DNA from: Mycoemilia scoparia
Taxonomy: Eukaryota > Kickxellomycota > Kickxellomycetes > Kickxellales > Kickxellaceae
Direction: 5' to 3'
DNA: 34,509 nucleotides
Assembly: GCA_027575805.1 (NCBI GenBank)
Contig: JANBPU010000169.1
Span: 1 to 34,509, forward strand
Part shown: piece by piece, positions 10,358-20,413 of the stretch
Layout: each line of letters begins with the position of its first letter
Numbering within the stretch: position 1 is the first letter of the stretch
Translations under genes and position numbers: made by a program
The notes under the pieces: generated by a model
Told to the model about the DNA's origin: nothing
The model's input: the letters and a program-made list of their open reading frames with translations, nothing else
Database searches by the model: none

Positions 10358-12016
10358 CTATCTTCTTCTACTACCACCACTATTTTGTGTAGCATTTGTA
10401 TGCGAAGAAGACTCAATTTGCCAGTCCTCATTAGAAGTTTCTGTTGCAGCTTCAGCAGATTTTTTCATATCCTTGGTTTGAGCCCAAGTAAGAATACCAA
10501 AGCCAACTAAAATCCCACATCCGCCAACAAAGACATTCCACTGCAACAAACTATGCTGCATAAACATGTCAATGATAGAAAGAATGGGAATAGTTAACAT
10601 AACGCCAACTGAAGCAAACAATGGAGAAGTAAGGGCCAGCATTACCATGTATCCACCATTATAAGCAACTCCAAAGAAGGCATTGGCAAAAATCATGTAG
10701 AGCTGAGACCGAGTCGGCCATGCAAAAGGTTCAAACTTTATGATTGATAGGATTGGTAGTGGGAACCACATTACCAACAAAGTAGCCGCTCCCAGCATGG
10801 CGGTCAAGACATTTACAAAAAATAGGGAATGGAAGTTTTTGGGAGCCATGTACTTTTTGTATAATACTTGATAAAGGCCGATCAAAACGGCGCTGACTAC
10901 TGACATTAGGTCGCCAATGAGTTCAGTTTTTGATGCAATTCCAATTGAACGTTTCGGAAGAATCGATGAAGTTGATGATGCATCTGTTTTCATGGCTATT
11001 GCCTTGTTGTTACTTATGGAGGAATCTTGGTTATCTTCGCCAATTGTACCACCATTTCCATCGTCGCTATTCCATAAAGTCATCAACAAAACCCCACCAA
11101 TACTAATGACAATAGCAAGGCATTTCGAAAACTTGATCTTGTCACCAAGCAACAGCACTGAAAACAAATAGGCAAAGAAGCACGAGGTATTGTAAATAGC
11201 CGTGAGTTTCGAAATCGATGTAAATGTCACTGCAGCGTACCAGAGATAAGCTCCGCTGTTTAGCACCAAAGCAATAAGAACTGTAGCAATGGCGATATGA
11301 ATAAAAACGTGGTGTGGCATTGTACGGGCCAATCTAAGGGCTCTTTTGTCCTCGTTAATAGTTTGAAGTTCTTCAGCACTAAGTACAGCGGCACCAGGAA
11401 TACCAGCACTTTGGCCTCTTCCATTATTATGACTACCATTATTCTCTTCATCATCGTTATTGCTGTTGCTGTTATTTTGTCTCTCGTGAATTCCAAATTC
11501 ATTCCCTTCATAATCATCGTCGTCGTCGTCAATAAAATCAGAGGCAGATCTAACTTCTTCAACTGATCTCCCCTCACCACTATCATCATTTAGAGCATCA
11601 TACTTTCCTCTCCAACTAGTCTGCAACACAACCTTAGCTGACCCCAGCATCAATTCCTCTTGCAATGTATGAGTAGATTTGGCACCAGGCTTCATCTTTT
11701 CATAAAAATAATGCAATGGCAGTAGTGCGATCCAAAACGAATGAGAAACCCACAATATAAAATAGGGGTGGTTATAGTTCATCTTGTCTTGGATTTTTCG
11801 TGATACGACGGTTTGGAATGTAAATGATACAATACAGACAAATAGCGATAAGCCCCCAAACATCATTCTTCTCCACTGCGAAAGACCCTTTCCACCGATT
11901 ACACCTCCGTTTGTGGTATCGTTTTGTTTGGTCAGTGCTGATCGCGCGGCAGCAGTAATTAGGTTGCTGGTGGCTGTTGTTATCCTTTCGGCGAGTGGTG
12001 CTGATTGTAGCGACAT
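10358..12016 (-). CDS. DMT-superfamily (SLC35F/EamA-like) transporter, 552 aa
   Basis: Multi-pass membrane transporter of the drug/metabolite type, resembling SLC35F3/4/5 and yeast vacuolar YML018C/THI74-like proteins. Hydrophobic spans start about residues 53-71 and 86-105. They are interrupted by a hydrophilic loop (about 108-235) rich in Asp (six Asp at 163-168) and Asn. More spans follow from 237 to 313 (including GAYLWYAAVTFTSISKLTAI and LLLGDKIKFSKCLAIVISI), then a second polar loop (315-365), then the C-terminal spans (about 368-512). A polar tail ends GGSRRR. Ten spans in two repeats separated by loops fits the family. The substrate cannot be told from sequence. Single exon; first in-frame ATG used. 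Confidence 0.85.
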   Translation of the reverse strand: MSLQSAPLAERITTATSNLITAAARSALTKQNDTTNGGVIGGKGLSQWRRMMFGGLSLFVCIVSFTFQTVVSRKIQDKMNYNHPYFILWVSHSFWIALLPLHYFYEKMKPGAKSTHTLQEELMLGSAKVVLQTSWRGKYDALNDDSGEGRSVEEVRSASDFIDDDDDDYEGNEFGIHERQNNSNSNNDDEENNGSHNNGRGQSAGIPGAAVLSAEELQTINEDKRALRLARTMPHHVFIHIAIATVLIALVLNSGAYLWYAAVTFTSISKLTAIYNTSCFFAYLFSVLLLGDKIKFSKCLAIVISIGGVLLMTLWNSDDGNGGTIGEDNQDSSISNNKAIAMKTDASSTSSILPKRSIGIASKTELIGDLMSVVSAVLIGLYQVLYKKYMAPKNFHSLFFVNVLTAMLGAATLLVMWFPLPILSIIKFEPFAWPTRSQLYMIFANAFFGVAYNGGYMVMLALTSPLFASVGVMLTIPILSIIDMFMQHSLLQWNVFVGGCGILVGFGILTWAQTKDMKKSAEAATETSNEDWQIESSSHTNATQNSGGSRRR

Positions 12017-13361
12017 ATTCGTAGTTGTGGCCGAAGTTTTGGTTGTAGGCTCAATCAGGGTTTAGTCAAAAAAGTAAGAACGATATTATGAAATATGCGT
12101 GTATATATATGTGTATGTTAGTAGGTATGGTCAAATAGAAATACAAGCAATAATAATGACAATAGTATTTTTTTTGGAAATGACCGAGCCTAATATATAT
12201 AATTATATTTCGGAGAATAAATAGTCCACAAAATAATATTGACTTTGGCAGTAGAAGTAGCTGTGGTAAAAGTGTTGCCGATTTGAACGAATAGATGTGA
12301 TTGGTGATAATTTAGAATAGTTGAATCGGAAATCTCATAGATATGCGTAGTAGTATAAAATAGGGGTTATAGTATAGTAGTTTCTATAGTTTCGTTAAGG
12401 ATACATAAATAAGGAGATCCGCTATTTTATGGTGCGGGAATTTAAGTACGTTTTATAACTTCACCACATCTTGCTTCGTGGATCCCCTGTCCTTGCTTTC
12501 TTATGGGTTACAATGAACTTTTCGTCCACAACTGTGCCTTTTAGGGCTTTTATGCATTGAGTGTTGGTACATAAACTCTAAGAAATGACCTGTATCTTTC
12601 ACTATTTGTATGTTACTACAAGTAGTGGGCTTGATAAACCTTGGCTCTAACCTTTAAAGTAACAGACAAAGAGTTTAAGGAATAGCTGATGTGGCTAAAT
12701 TTTACTCCGCATTAGACAATGATTGGTTATGCAAGCTATTTGCTACTACGTCATGGTGGCTCACAAAAGAACCAATGATGTTTGGTTCTTTAACGTAGAG
12801 GACCACTACCCTTTCTAACCTGGCTTGTTATCCTTTGGATGTTCTGAGCTGATATTTCATCATAAAAATGGCCCCATCTGGAAAGAAAAATAGCTGTAAA
12901 AGCATACATGTGTGGTTTGCAAGAATGAAAATATTCCATTTTTGTCCAATATTTTAGAGTTTAAACTCCTTTTTAAAGAATCCTGATTCCAATTTTACAA
13001 TCCGTTTGCTCAACTTGTGAATATTAAAGTCCAATATTAATCATCGGCTTCTTTATATTTTTCATATAATGTGTTTTTATGTACCTATTGACTAACTGTT
13101 GAACTAAAACGGTAGTCAAATAGAAGCCAGTCTACTGCGCCTAATAATCTTGTTAATTATTACTTGGAGAGAAAAGAATCTAAAATTAAAAGACTTTAAT
13201 AATTTTAATGGATAATTTTCAACTAGAGTGTCCTAAACATACTACTCTGTATCATACACTGGAATTATGGACAGAATAGTCCAAATTATTAGAATGTACG
13301 CAACTTATACCTTCATTTTTATTATCAGTTGCAAGCCATTGTATATCAAACTCATTTGCAC
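12017..13361. other. Intergenic region upstream of the transporter, nothing recognised
   Basis: AT-rich, with TATATATA-type tracts at about 12103-12112 and 12194-12200 that could serve the minus-strand transporter. No open frame of interest. The transposon island begins at its right edge. Confidence 0.5.
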
Positions 13362-13891
13362 TGTTAGGCTGTAGCCAACATGGTCTACATTTAAGGACCC
13401 AAAATGTAATTGGCTCATTCTGAATGATTTAGAACCATCCTGATCAGCTATAAGTTGATCAAAGTGATCCTAGATCAGTCAGAATTCCAGCATAAAGGTC
13501 ATACCATTTACATCTCTTTTATTAGTATTAGTTTTAATAATGAAGAGTTTCATCATCTTCATTACCTTTTATAAAATCATACTTTTATTTACTCAAAAAT
13601 AAAGTTGTGGTTGAAAGAATTTGAAGAGTTACAAGTTATTATTCATTTTTAATTATTCTGTCCCATCCAACATAATTCCAGACAAATCCCTCTTGATAGT
13701 CACATATCATATTACCTTTTCCCTTGTTCAGAATCCTTCTGAATGATCCCTATTATTCTACTTTTCATGCACCTTTGTTCTTTTCCTTTTCCTCCTTATT
13801 CTGAATGATTTTTGACTATTCAGGACAAAAGTTTTTTAGTGACAACTTTTCAGAACAGTTGAGGTTCATTCAAAATGACCCTAATCTGTCA
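13362..13891 (+). mobile_element. LTR-like repeat (family L), forward copy
   Basis: A 530-bp unit starting TGTTAGGCTGTAGCCAACAT and ending CTAATCTGTCA, so it has TG...CA ends. It is the reverse complement of the units at 18552-19625. Internal landmarks in order are CATCTTCATTACCTTTTATA, then a TATAAAATC box, AATAAAGTTGTGGTTGAAAG (a poly(A)-signal-like site) and repeated CTGAATGA/TTCAGAAT motifs. Flanking 5-mers do not match, so either it is a 5' LTR of a larger broken element or its target duplication is lost. Confidence 0.6.
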
Positions 13892-13993
13892 CCATTGATA
13901 AGAGTCACCCAGTTTACTACTGGTAGTGATTTTGTGACAAGGCTCTCCAATTTTGTATATGTTGGGCCTAACCTTTAGAGGAGCTGGAGCTTT

Positions 13994-15145
13994 TATAGTA
14001 TAGGGGAATCAATTGATTTATAGTATAGGGGAATCAATTGATTTATAGTATAGGGGAATTTTTTTATTTAAACTAATATTATAATATTGAATGAAATTTA
14101 TTAAAAATTCTTAAAAAAATAGATACCTAATATCTAGTATCATAAAGATACTTAATAAACGCATTCCAAAGGTTAGTTGAGTTTTGTCTATGCCAAATAA
14201 ACTTGGCCAAATGGTCACTAATAAACTCTTCAACACGCTGTCGAGGTGCTATCTTGGACTTGACACCACCCCAGGTACCTTCAATGGTATTAGTATCAAT
14301 ACCTGTTTCAGGGTCTTTAAAGTTTTTTGAGTGGTTTACAGTATAATGCTGTACATCAAGCTCCTTTTCTATATTATAATATCCTTTCCATAAGTCAGTA
14401 TGTACTATAGATCCAGCTGCAATTCTTTCACCAAGGATCTTTAGAAGGGTTTCAGCCTTACAATTAGGAACAGGAACAAGGAATACATGACACTCTCTAG
14501 TTTTTTCAACTCCACCAAGTACCCAAACTCCTTCAACACAATGTCCACAGTTATACTTGCGCTTTCCAAACTTAGATTCATCAACCTCGACAATTATACC
14601 TGGCCCACCAATTATATTATCCTCATTTTCAATACTCACTGCAACAAGTTCACGCAAGAAATGAAGGTAGTTTGAGACTGTATTGGGAGAATTTCCAACT
14701 TGATGCTGAATATCAGAGTATCTTTGACCTGAGAGCGATTTATAGGCAATTCTCATTAAGTCATGACATTTAAGCTTGTTATTTGCAAAGAAAGAATCAG
14801 TAAATACTGATATCTTTTTTTTTACAAAGCTTATTGCTACATTGCCATAGCTTTGGAGAGGACTTATATCTCTTCATAGCTGAAGAAGAGCAAAAAATGC
14901 ATAAGTCATAATTGTAAAGTACTCCTTGCTCAAGAAGATAGTCAATACAAGCAGCCTCAGAAGCAAAAATGTGCTGAATGTCTTTTTCTTTGGGAATTGA
15001 CATGATAAAAGGGAAAGGGAGAAGATATAATAATATTTTTGTACCATTAGAAGTAATAATTAAAGGTTAAACTACTCAATTATGGGGACTTATATAATAA
15101 AAAAATTCCCCTATACTATAAATCAATTGATTCCCCTATACTATA
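13994..15145. mobile_element. Merlin-like (IS1595/ISXO2-type) DNA transposon, 1.15 kb
   Basis: Both ends carry inverted copies of TATAGTATAGGGGAATC. At the left a 27-bp unit (TATAGTATAGGGGAATC plus AATTGATT spacer) occurs three times in tandem (about 13994-14060). At the right it occurs twice in inverted orientation (about 15105-15145). Inside, on the minus strand, lies an IS1595-type transposase. Merlin elements are the eukaryotic relatives of IS1595/IS1016. I found no matching 8-9 bp flanking duplication, perhaps because the left end gained an extra repeat or the element was rearranged. Confidence 0.8.
14127..15003 (-). pseudogene. ISXO2/Merlin-like DDE transposase, frameshifted
   Basis: The N-terminal piece (15003-14797) carries a zinc-ribbon-like CIFC...CSNKLC pattern. 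The main piece (14756-14127, 209 aa from its first ATG) has the DDE core: VEVDESKFGKRK with Asp59, SIVHTDLWKGYY with Asp121, NHSKNF, and DTNTIEGTWGGVKSK with Glu159, matching the ISXO2-type transposase domain. The two pieces are in different frames. The break is at a run of nine A (minus strand, 14823-14815); eight would keep the frame. This could be an inactivating one-base insertion, a sequencing error at a homopolymer, or ribosomal slippage. Everything before and after the run reads as normal coding sequence. Confidence 0.85.
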
Positions 15146-16670
15146 GTTTATCCAAAGAGTACATTAACTCTTGCAACCACTGTCAGAGAAACAAGGGTAA
15201 TGCTGATAAACAGGGATACCTGATAGGCCTGGAACAACCACAACAACAGTGGAGTGATATCGCAATCGCTTCATAACCCAACTACCACTAGCAGATGGGA
15301 AGTATGATGCCATCATGATGGTAGTAGACCAAATGACCAAGATGGGCTACTTTATCCCATGCTCAACAACAGACTTGGCAGAAGATATAGCACAACTATT
15401 CATCGATTGCATATTCACATTACATGGGATTCTAATGAGTATTGTGTCAGATAGAGATCCAAAGTTTACATTGAAGTTCTAGAATTGCTTTACAAATATC
15501 CTAGGTATCAAACTAAAAATGAGTACAGCACACCACCCACAAACAGATGGACAGTCAGAAGTAGCGAATAAAGTTATCAAGTCAATTCTCTGTGGATATG
15601 TAAATAGCAGACAAAATGACTGGCACCGATACCTAGCCATAGCAGAATTCGTATTTAATTCACACATGAACACTACTACAAAGTATACACCCTTCTTCTT
15701 GAATTATGGATATAAGCCTAAAAAACCTACAGATACTATAAACAATAATGAGACATCTCACTTGCCAGCCAAAGAAAAAGCTAAGGCTCTACAGAATATC
15801 ATTAAAGAAGTGTAAGACCAAATTGAAGTTCAAAATGACTGACAAGCAGTATACCACAACCAGGAACAAAAACCAGTAGACTTCAAAGTAGGAGATGAAG
15901 TATTGATCAGCCATGAACTTGTAACTCCAAGCTACCTCAAGTTGACAAATAAGCAATCCTTCAAGGACAAATGGGTTGGTCCCTATAGTGTAGAGGTTCT
16001 TATTGAACCTACAGACAAGGCAGCTTTGTTCTTCTGGGTTAACTCTTGCATAGTCTTTTTGTTGGTCATTTCTATTCCCTTCAAATAAATATAAATAATT
16101 CTTTATTCATAAACATCATAAAGGTAAGAGAGAGTTATCCAGAAAACATTGAAAAACTCTACATAAAAGTTTGTTGTTAATCTGTTAATAATAAAATTTG
16201 TACCTAATCATTTTGTACTTATTATGGGTTTTACCATAATTTATGTCATAATTATTCATGATTATCAAATGCCTGTTGTGTATGGATTCCAGCAGAATCC
16301 ATTACAATAGAATTACTAAGAAGTTCAATGACAAGGCTTATCAGTTAGACCTACCAGTTGGAATGATGATTCATAAGACAATCTCAGTAGAACTCCTTAA
16401 GAAGTACAACCGATCAAAGAAGTTCCAACAGAAGTATGACCAGCAACCCAGACCAGTGACTATCAAGAATGACAATGAGGAATTCGAAGTAGAAAGAATA
16501 TTGGACCATCAAGAAATCAATGGCCAACAATATTATCTTGTATGTTGGAAAGGATATTCGAAGGATGGAGATATATGGGAACCTGAGGAACACCTAGAGG
16601 GTGCCCAAAGAGCCCTTACAGAATATTGGTCCAGAATTAAATGAATGTAATTTGGACCTGATGGGGGTGA
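15146..16670 (+). pseudogene. Ty3/gypsy integrase-chromodomain fragment (decayed)
   Basis: Starts in the integrase zinc-binding region (SCNHCQRNKGNADKQGYL), then passes through the catalytic core: MMVVDQMTKMGYF (first Asp), IVSDRDPKF (second Asp), HHPQTDGQSEVANK (Glu). Next come the C-terminal domain (VGDEVLIS...KWVGPYSVEVL) and a chromodomain (VERILDHQEINGQQYYLVCW, KGYSKDGDIWEPEEHL), ending at the stop at 16642-16644. Damage seen: a missing base near 15268, a stop at 15480-15482, stops near 15813 and 15838, and an insertion of roughly 285 bp about 16030-16310 between the GPY-like part and AYQLDLPVG. No gag, protease, RT or RNase H is present. A purine-rich ATGGGGGTGAG follows the stop (about 16660) and could be the polypurine tract. 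Confidence 0.85.
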
Positions 16671-17347
16671 GTGGAATAGTTTATTATTCTATATTCTATT
16701 GTCTAACCCATAATTTAGTATAGTTTATTATCTTAGTAGTAGCTTTAAACACTTATCAATTAAAATAAACATTAACAGACTTTTCACCATTTTTTTATAT
16801 ATATTACACCATGGTCCTATGTGCACTGTCTTGTCACTCTTCCCTTTGCTCATTAGGGGACTAATGAGGTCTAGGAAGTGAGAGAGTACTTCTGGGGACA
16901 ATACTTCTGTTTGTGTTATTTTCGTTTCCTCGTTCATCATGCTCTTGTTTTTCTAGTTTTCCTCTAGTCCTAAGGTTGGTGAGGACTTGAGCATTGCTAC
17001 CAAATTTTACATAAGAATTGCATAAAGTATATAAAAGAATATTTAAGAATTATAATAAAATAATAAAACCTAAAAACTCTAACCAAGAACTAAAAGGAAA
17101 TAGTAAATACTATTAAACAACTATTTCCATCTTATTCTATTTAGACTTATGGGTAAGATTAATTAAATTATCATATAACACTATAACAAAGAGGACAAAA
17201 ATTAATATAAACTTGAATTTTTAAAAAGGTAGGAAATTGCTATTATTAATGATTACTCAAGTAAAATTATTATAAAATCAATACTATGTTATTCTAATAT
17301 ATTACTAATTTGTTAATATAGATAACAACCAACCTGAGAATGAACAT
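16671..17347. other. AT-rich non-coding part of the island
   Basis: Holds the left member of an inverted repeat (16706-16731, ACCCATAATTTAGTATAG) whose partner is at 18510-18533. No coding frame of note. Confidence 0.5.
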
Positions 17348-18533
17348 TTGATGCCAATTAAGTCATGTACATCACATACATCTGCTGCTGAGAGCAAAAT
17401 GAAAACATATAAGGAGCAGGCGATAGACCAGAGGAATGAAGCTCTGGCACTAGTTAAAACAAATGTTGGGAATGGTCAAGATGGTATAATATCTCTTAGA
17501 GCTCTGAGAATTATAGCAGCAAAAGAACTTTCGGAACAAATTACTAATCTTCTAATTAAAGTATTTGATGCATTTAGGAGGTCAAATGGCCCTTTAGACA
17601 GAACAATACTTAATAATATTAAATCTCTTTTTAAAGAGAGCTTTGGGTCTATTGTTGCTAAGACTAGGCCATTGACAAAGTTGCAAAATGATCTCATCAA
17701 AACTACTCATATATTGTATGATGACTTTTTGGAATGGTGTGAATCTAAAGGCAACTTCTATGTCAGTGAACAACAATAGAATATTACTAACAAAAGGTTA
17801 GAGAGAAATATGTATAAAAAATCCATGCATTGGTTACCTTTATTGCTCTGTATACCCAGTATGCTCTGAAATATTGCAATCTTAATAGCAATTCCAAAGA
17901 CTCTGTACATACAATTACAACATTTAACAGATGTGATACAAAACTAAAGGGGCATGATGATGATACCCATATCAACATGGGGCTTGCATCAATAAACATC
18001 AATAAAGATATTACATTATTACCTGATAAAGACAATTTGTACTACTCTTACATTTTTGCAATTATTGAAGCTAAGGATGATATTGAAAAAAAGCATGTCA
18101 ATATATTTTTTTAGATCCTTATATACCCTCAAAATATATATTTTAACTAGATATATCAAAGATTTGTATAGGGCCTGATATTTTGCAAGACTAATATGCA
18201 AGTATGCTACCTCTCAAATGATATTATGTGTACATCTTTAATAGATATATCAATACACAATGACCTTTGCAGGTTTATTAGAATTCTTGTCAACTGGTCA
18301 TTATGTGACAGTAATCAGTATGGATATGATCCACATATTAATTATGTCCAAGATCTTAAATATTAGATAATTAAATGCCTACTCAATAATTGTGAACTAC
18401 CTATGACCAAAATATACTATATAAAGGAAACCTGATGTATAAAAGATAACAAAGAGATAGCTAATATTTATTATAAATTATAGTATAATAAAAGGCTTCC
18501 TATCTCAAAAGTATACTATAGTAAATTATGGGT
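16706..18533. repeat. Inverted repeat pair bracketing the FunK1-like fragment
   Basis: 16706-16731 begins ACCCATAATTTAGTATAGTT. 18510-18533 read on the minus strand begins ACCCATAATTTACTATAGTA. About 18 of 22 bases agree. This could be the termini of a 1.83-kb DNA element that carried the gene fragment. No flanking duplication was seen. Confidence 0.35.
17348..18384 (+). pseudogene. Probable FunK1-like fungal kinase N-terminal fragment (decayed)
   Basis: Two open pieces and a tail. 17348-17779 (143 aa) is helical, with ITNLLIKVFDAFRRSNGPLD and YDDFLEWCESKGNF. 17830-18114 carries DTHINMGLASININKDITLL and SYIFAIIEAKDDIEKK, resembling the pattern before the kinase domain of fungal FunK1-type proteins, where a predicted DNA/kinase-associated segment ends in a conserved E-x-K. 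After several stops, another frame at about 18275-18350 reads FIRILVNWSLCDSNQYGYDP, comparable to the LGYDPTI-type motif of that family. No kinase domain follows. The assignment is from memory of the family's pattern and is tentative; the decay (stops, frame changes) is seen directly. Confidence 0.35.
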
Positions 18534-18551
18534 ATAAGTATAAATAGATAT

Positions 18552-19625
18552 TGACAGACCAGGGTTGTTCAGAACAATCTTTAACTTTCAGGGAAGTTGT
18601 CTTTGAAAAACTTATATTCAGAACAATTTAAATTTGTTCAGAACAAAAAGGATTAAAAAATTATAAGGGTGCAAGAAAAGCAGAATGAGAAGGAATTGTT
18701 TAGAATGATTCTAAACATGGAGTGAATGTGTAGTGAATAATCTCAGTTAAGAATTGTCCAGAATGAAAATGGATAAGTAAAAATGATTCAGAATGAATAA
18801 TAATTATAAACTATAACTCTTCAAGTCCTTTCAACTACAATTTTATTTTTAAGTAAATAAAAGTATGATTTTATAAAAGGTGACAGACCAGGGTCATCTG
18901 GGACGAGCCTCAACTGTTCTGAAAGTTGTTGCTAAAAGACTTTTTGTTCTGAACGGTTAAGAATCGTTCAGAATGGGAATGGAGGGAAAAGCACAAGGGT
19001 GTGTGAATAACAGAATAAGAATGTCATTCAGAATGATTCTGAATGGGAACAGGGGAATGTGATAAAAGAGTATCAATTAGGAATCGTCCGGAATGATGAC
19101 AGATGGAAAGGAATGATCTTAAATAGAAGACAATAAGGTTTAACTATAATTCTTCAAATCCTTTCAACCACAACTTTATTTTTAACTAAATAAAAGTATG
19201 ATTATATAAAAGGTAATGAAGATGGCGAAACTCTTCATTAAACTAACTAGACTAATAAAAAGCAAATGAAGAATACAATCCTCAGATCATAATCCTGATT
19301 GATTCAAGATTACTCTGATCAACTGAAAGTTGTTCAGAGCGATCCTGAATTGTTCAGGATGAACTACTTCCATCTGGAATCATCCAGGGCGGACCATGTG
19401 GGCTACAGCCCAACAAAAGGTAATGAAGATGAAGAAAAGCTCCTCATTAATAAAATTAGACTAATAAAAGATATGTAAGGGCTAGAACCCTTAAATCAGG
19501 GTTCTAAGTAATCTATGATCACTCTGATCAACTTTTAGTTTATCAGAATGATTTTGGATTATTTAGGACAAAATTGTTTATAAAAAATAATAACCATTGT
19601 AATACATGTTGGCTACAGCTTAACA
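18552..19625 (-). mobile_element. Solo LTR (family L), outer copy, interrupted
   Basis: Left part 18552-18880 starts TGACAGACCAGGGTTGTTCA and stops at ATAAAAGG. The right part resumes at 19416 with AAAGGTAATGAAGATG and ends GGCTACAGCTTAACA at 19625. Joined across the inner insertion this is one unit of the same family as 13362-13891, in reverse orientation. Flanks GATAT (18547-18551) and GCTAT (19626-19630) match at 4 of 5 positions, consistent with an old target-site duplication. Confidence 0.75.
18881..19415 (-). mobile_element. Solo LTR (family L), inner copy nested in the outer one
   Basis: 535 bp, starting TGACAGACCAGGGTCATCTG and ending TGGGCTACAGCCCAACA. It is flanked on both sides by AAAGG (18876-18880 and 19416-19420), a perfect 5-bp target-site duplication as expected for LTR retrotransposons. 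It contains its own TATATAAAAGG and poly(A)-like sites. No internal retrotransposon sequence accompanies it. Confidence 0.85.
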
Positions 19626-19799
19626 GCTATATTTTATTCTTTGCAATTTAATACTATGTAGTATCTGTATTTTGGCATTATGAATATGAATTATAGCTAG
19701 TTTTGATTATAAATATCTACTCAGAAGATCAGTAAAACATAATGAAATGCTTTAGTTTTGAAGTTTATATTAGTAGTATATTATTTAAATCAACACATA

Positions 19800-19907
19800 A
19801 ATATGGATCATAATTTTTGAAGGATGAATATGTATATGGGAATTATAACCAAATGGATATCCAGTTGTACTAGTAAACTTTTACCCTTCAAAAATTATTA
19901 CCCATAT
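19800..19907. repeat. MITE-like family A, copy 5
   Basis: Starts ATGGATCATAATTTTTGAAG and ends CTTCAAAAATTATTACCCAT, near-perfect 20-bp terminal inverted repeats around about 70 bp of interior that includes AACCAAATGG. It sits just right of the transposon island. Confidence 0.75.
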
Positions 19908-20413
19908 AACTAAACAAATATTGTTATAATAATTTATATATAACTTTAATAGCTATACCATTGTTTTTTAATTTCTATTATACTTTATTGTCAACATATA
20001 TTCACTGGATAAATTATATACTACTAGTTTTCTATTGAAATTGTGTATCAGTTTAGTGCACACATTCAACATTATTGTCTTCAAAAGCTTGTTTCATTAG
20101 TCTGGCATATACCTTATTTTGAATCTAAAGTAATAATATTTCCTAGTTACGATAAATCATCAGAGAGTGATTTAAATTTTAAAGTTATGTTTTAAGGCGA
20201 TGATTTGATCAGGCGATCAAAGACTATTATCATTTGATCCCACTGCTTTAAATTTTACCAGCGCTTTTATAGCTTGTTCATTAGTTACATTAGTGCTTGA
20301 TAGCGCTTTGCCTTTGAATTATCAGTTCACCACTTCACCTTATTCTATATATTTTCCTCCATAAAGCCATTTTCAAAATTTAGTTGGTGAATAAAGGGAG
20401 GTCAAATCGTAAA
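19908..20413. other. Upstream region of the uL22m gene
   Basis: About 500 bp of AT-rich sequence. No gene seen. TTCTATATATTTTCC near 20343 may contribute to the promoter. Confidence 0.4.

Noticed and set aside
13921..13935. TGGTAGTGATTTTG as a tRNA-Met primer-binding site after the left LTR-like repeat
   Set aside because: About 30 bp from the LTR end and only partly similar to the expected TGGTAGC-type sequence; too weak to call.
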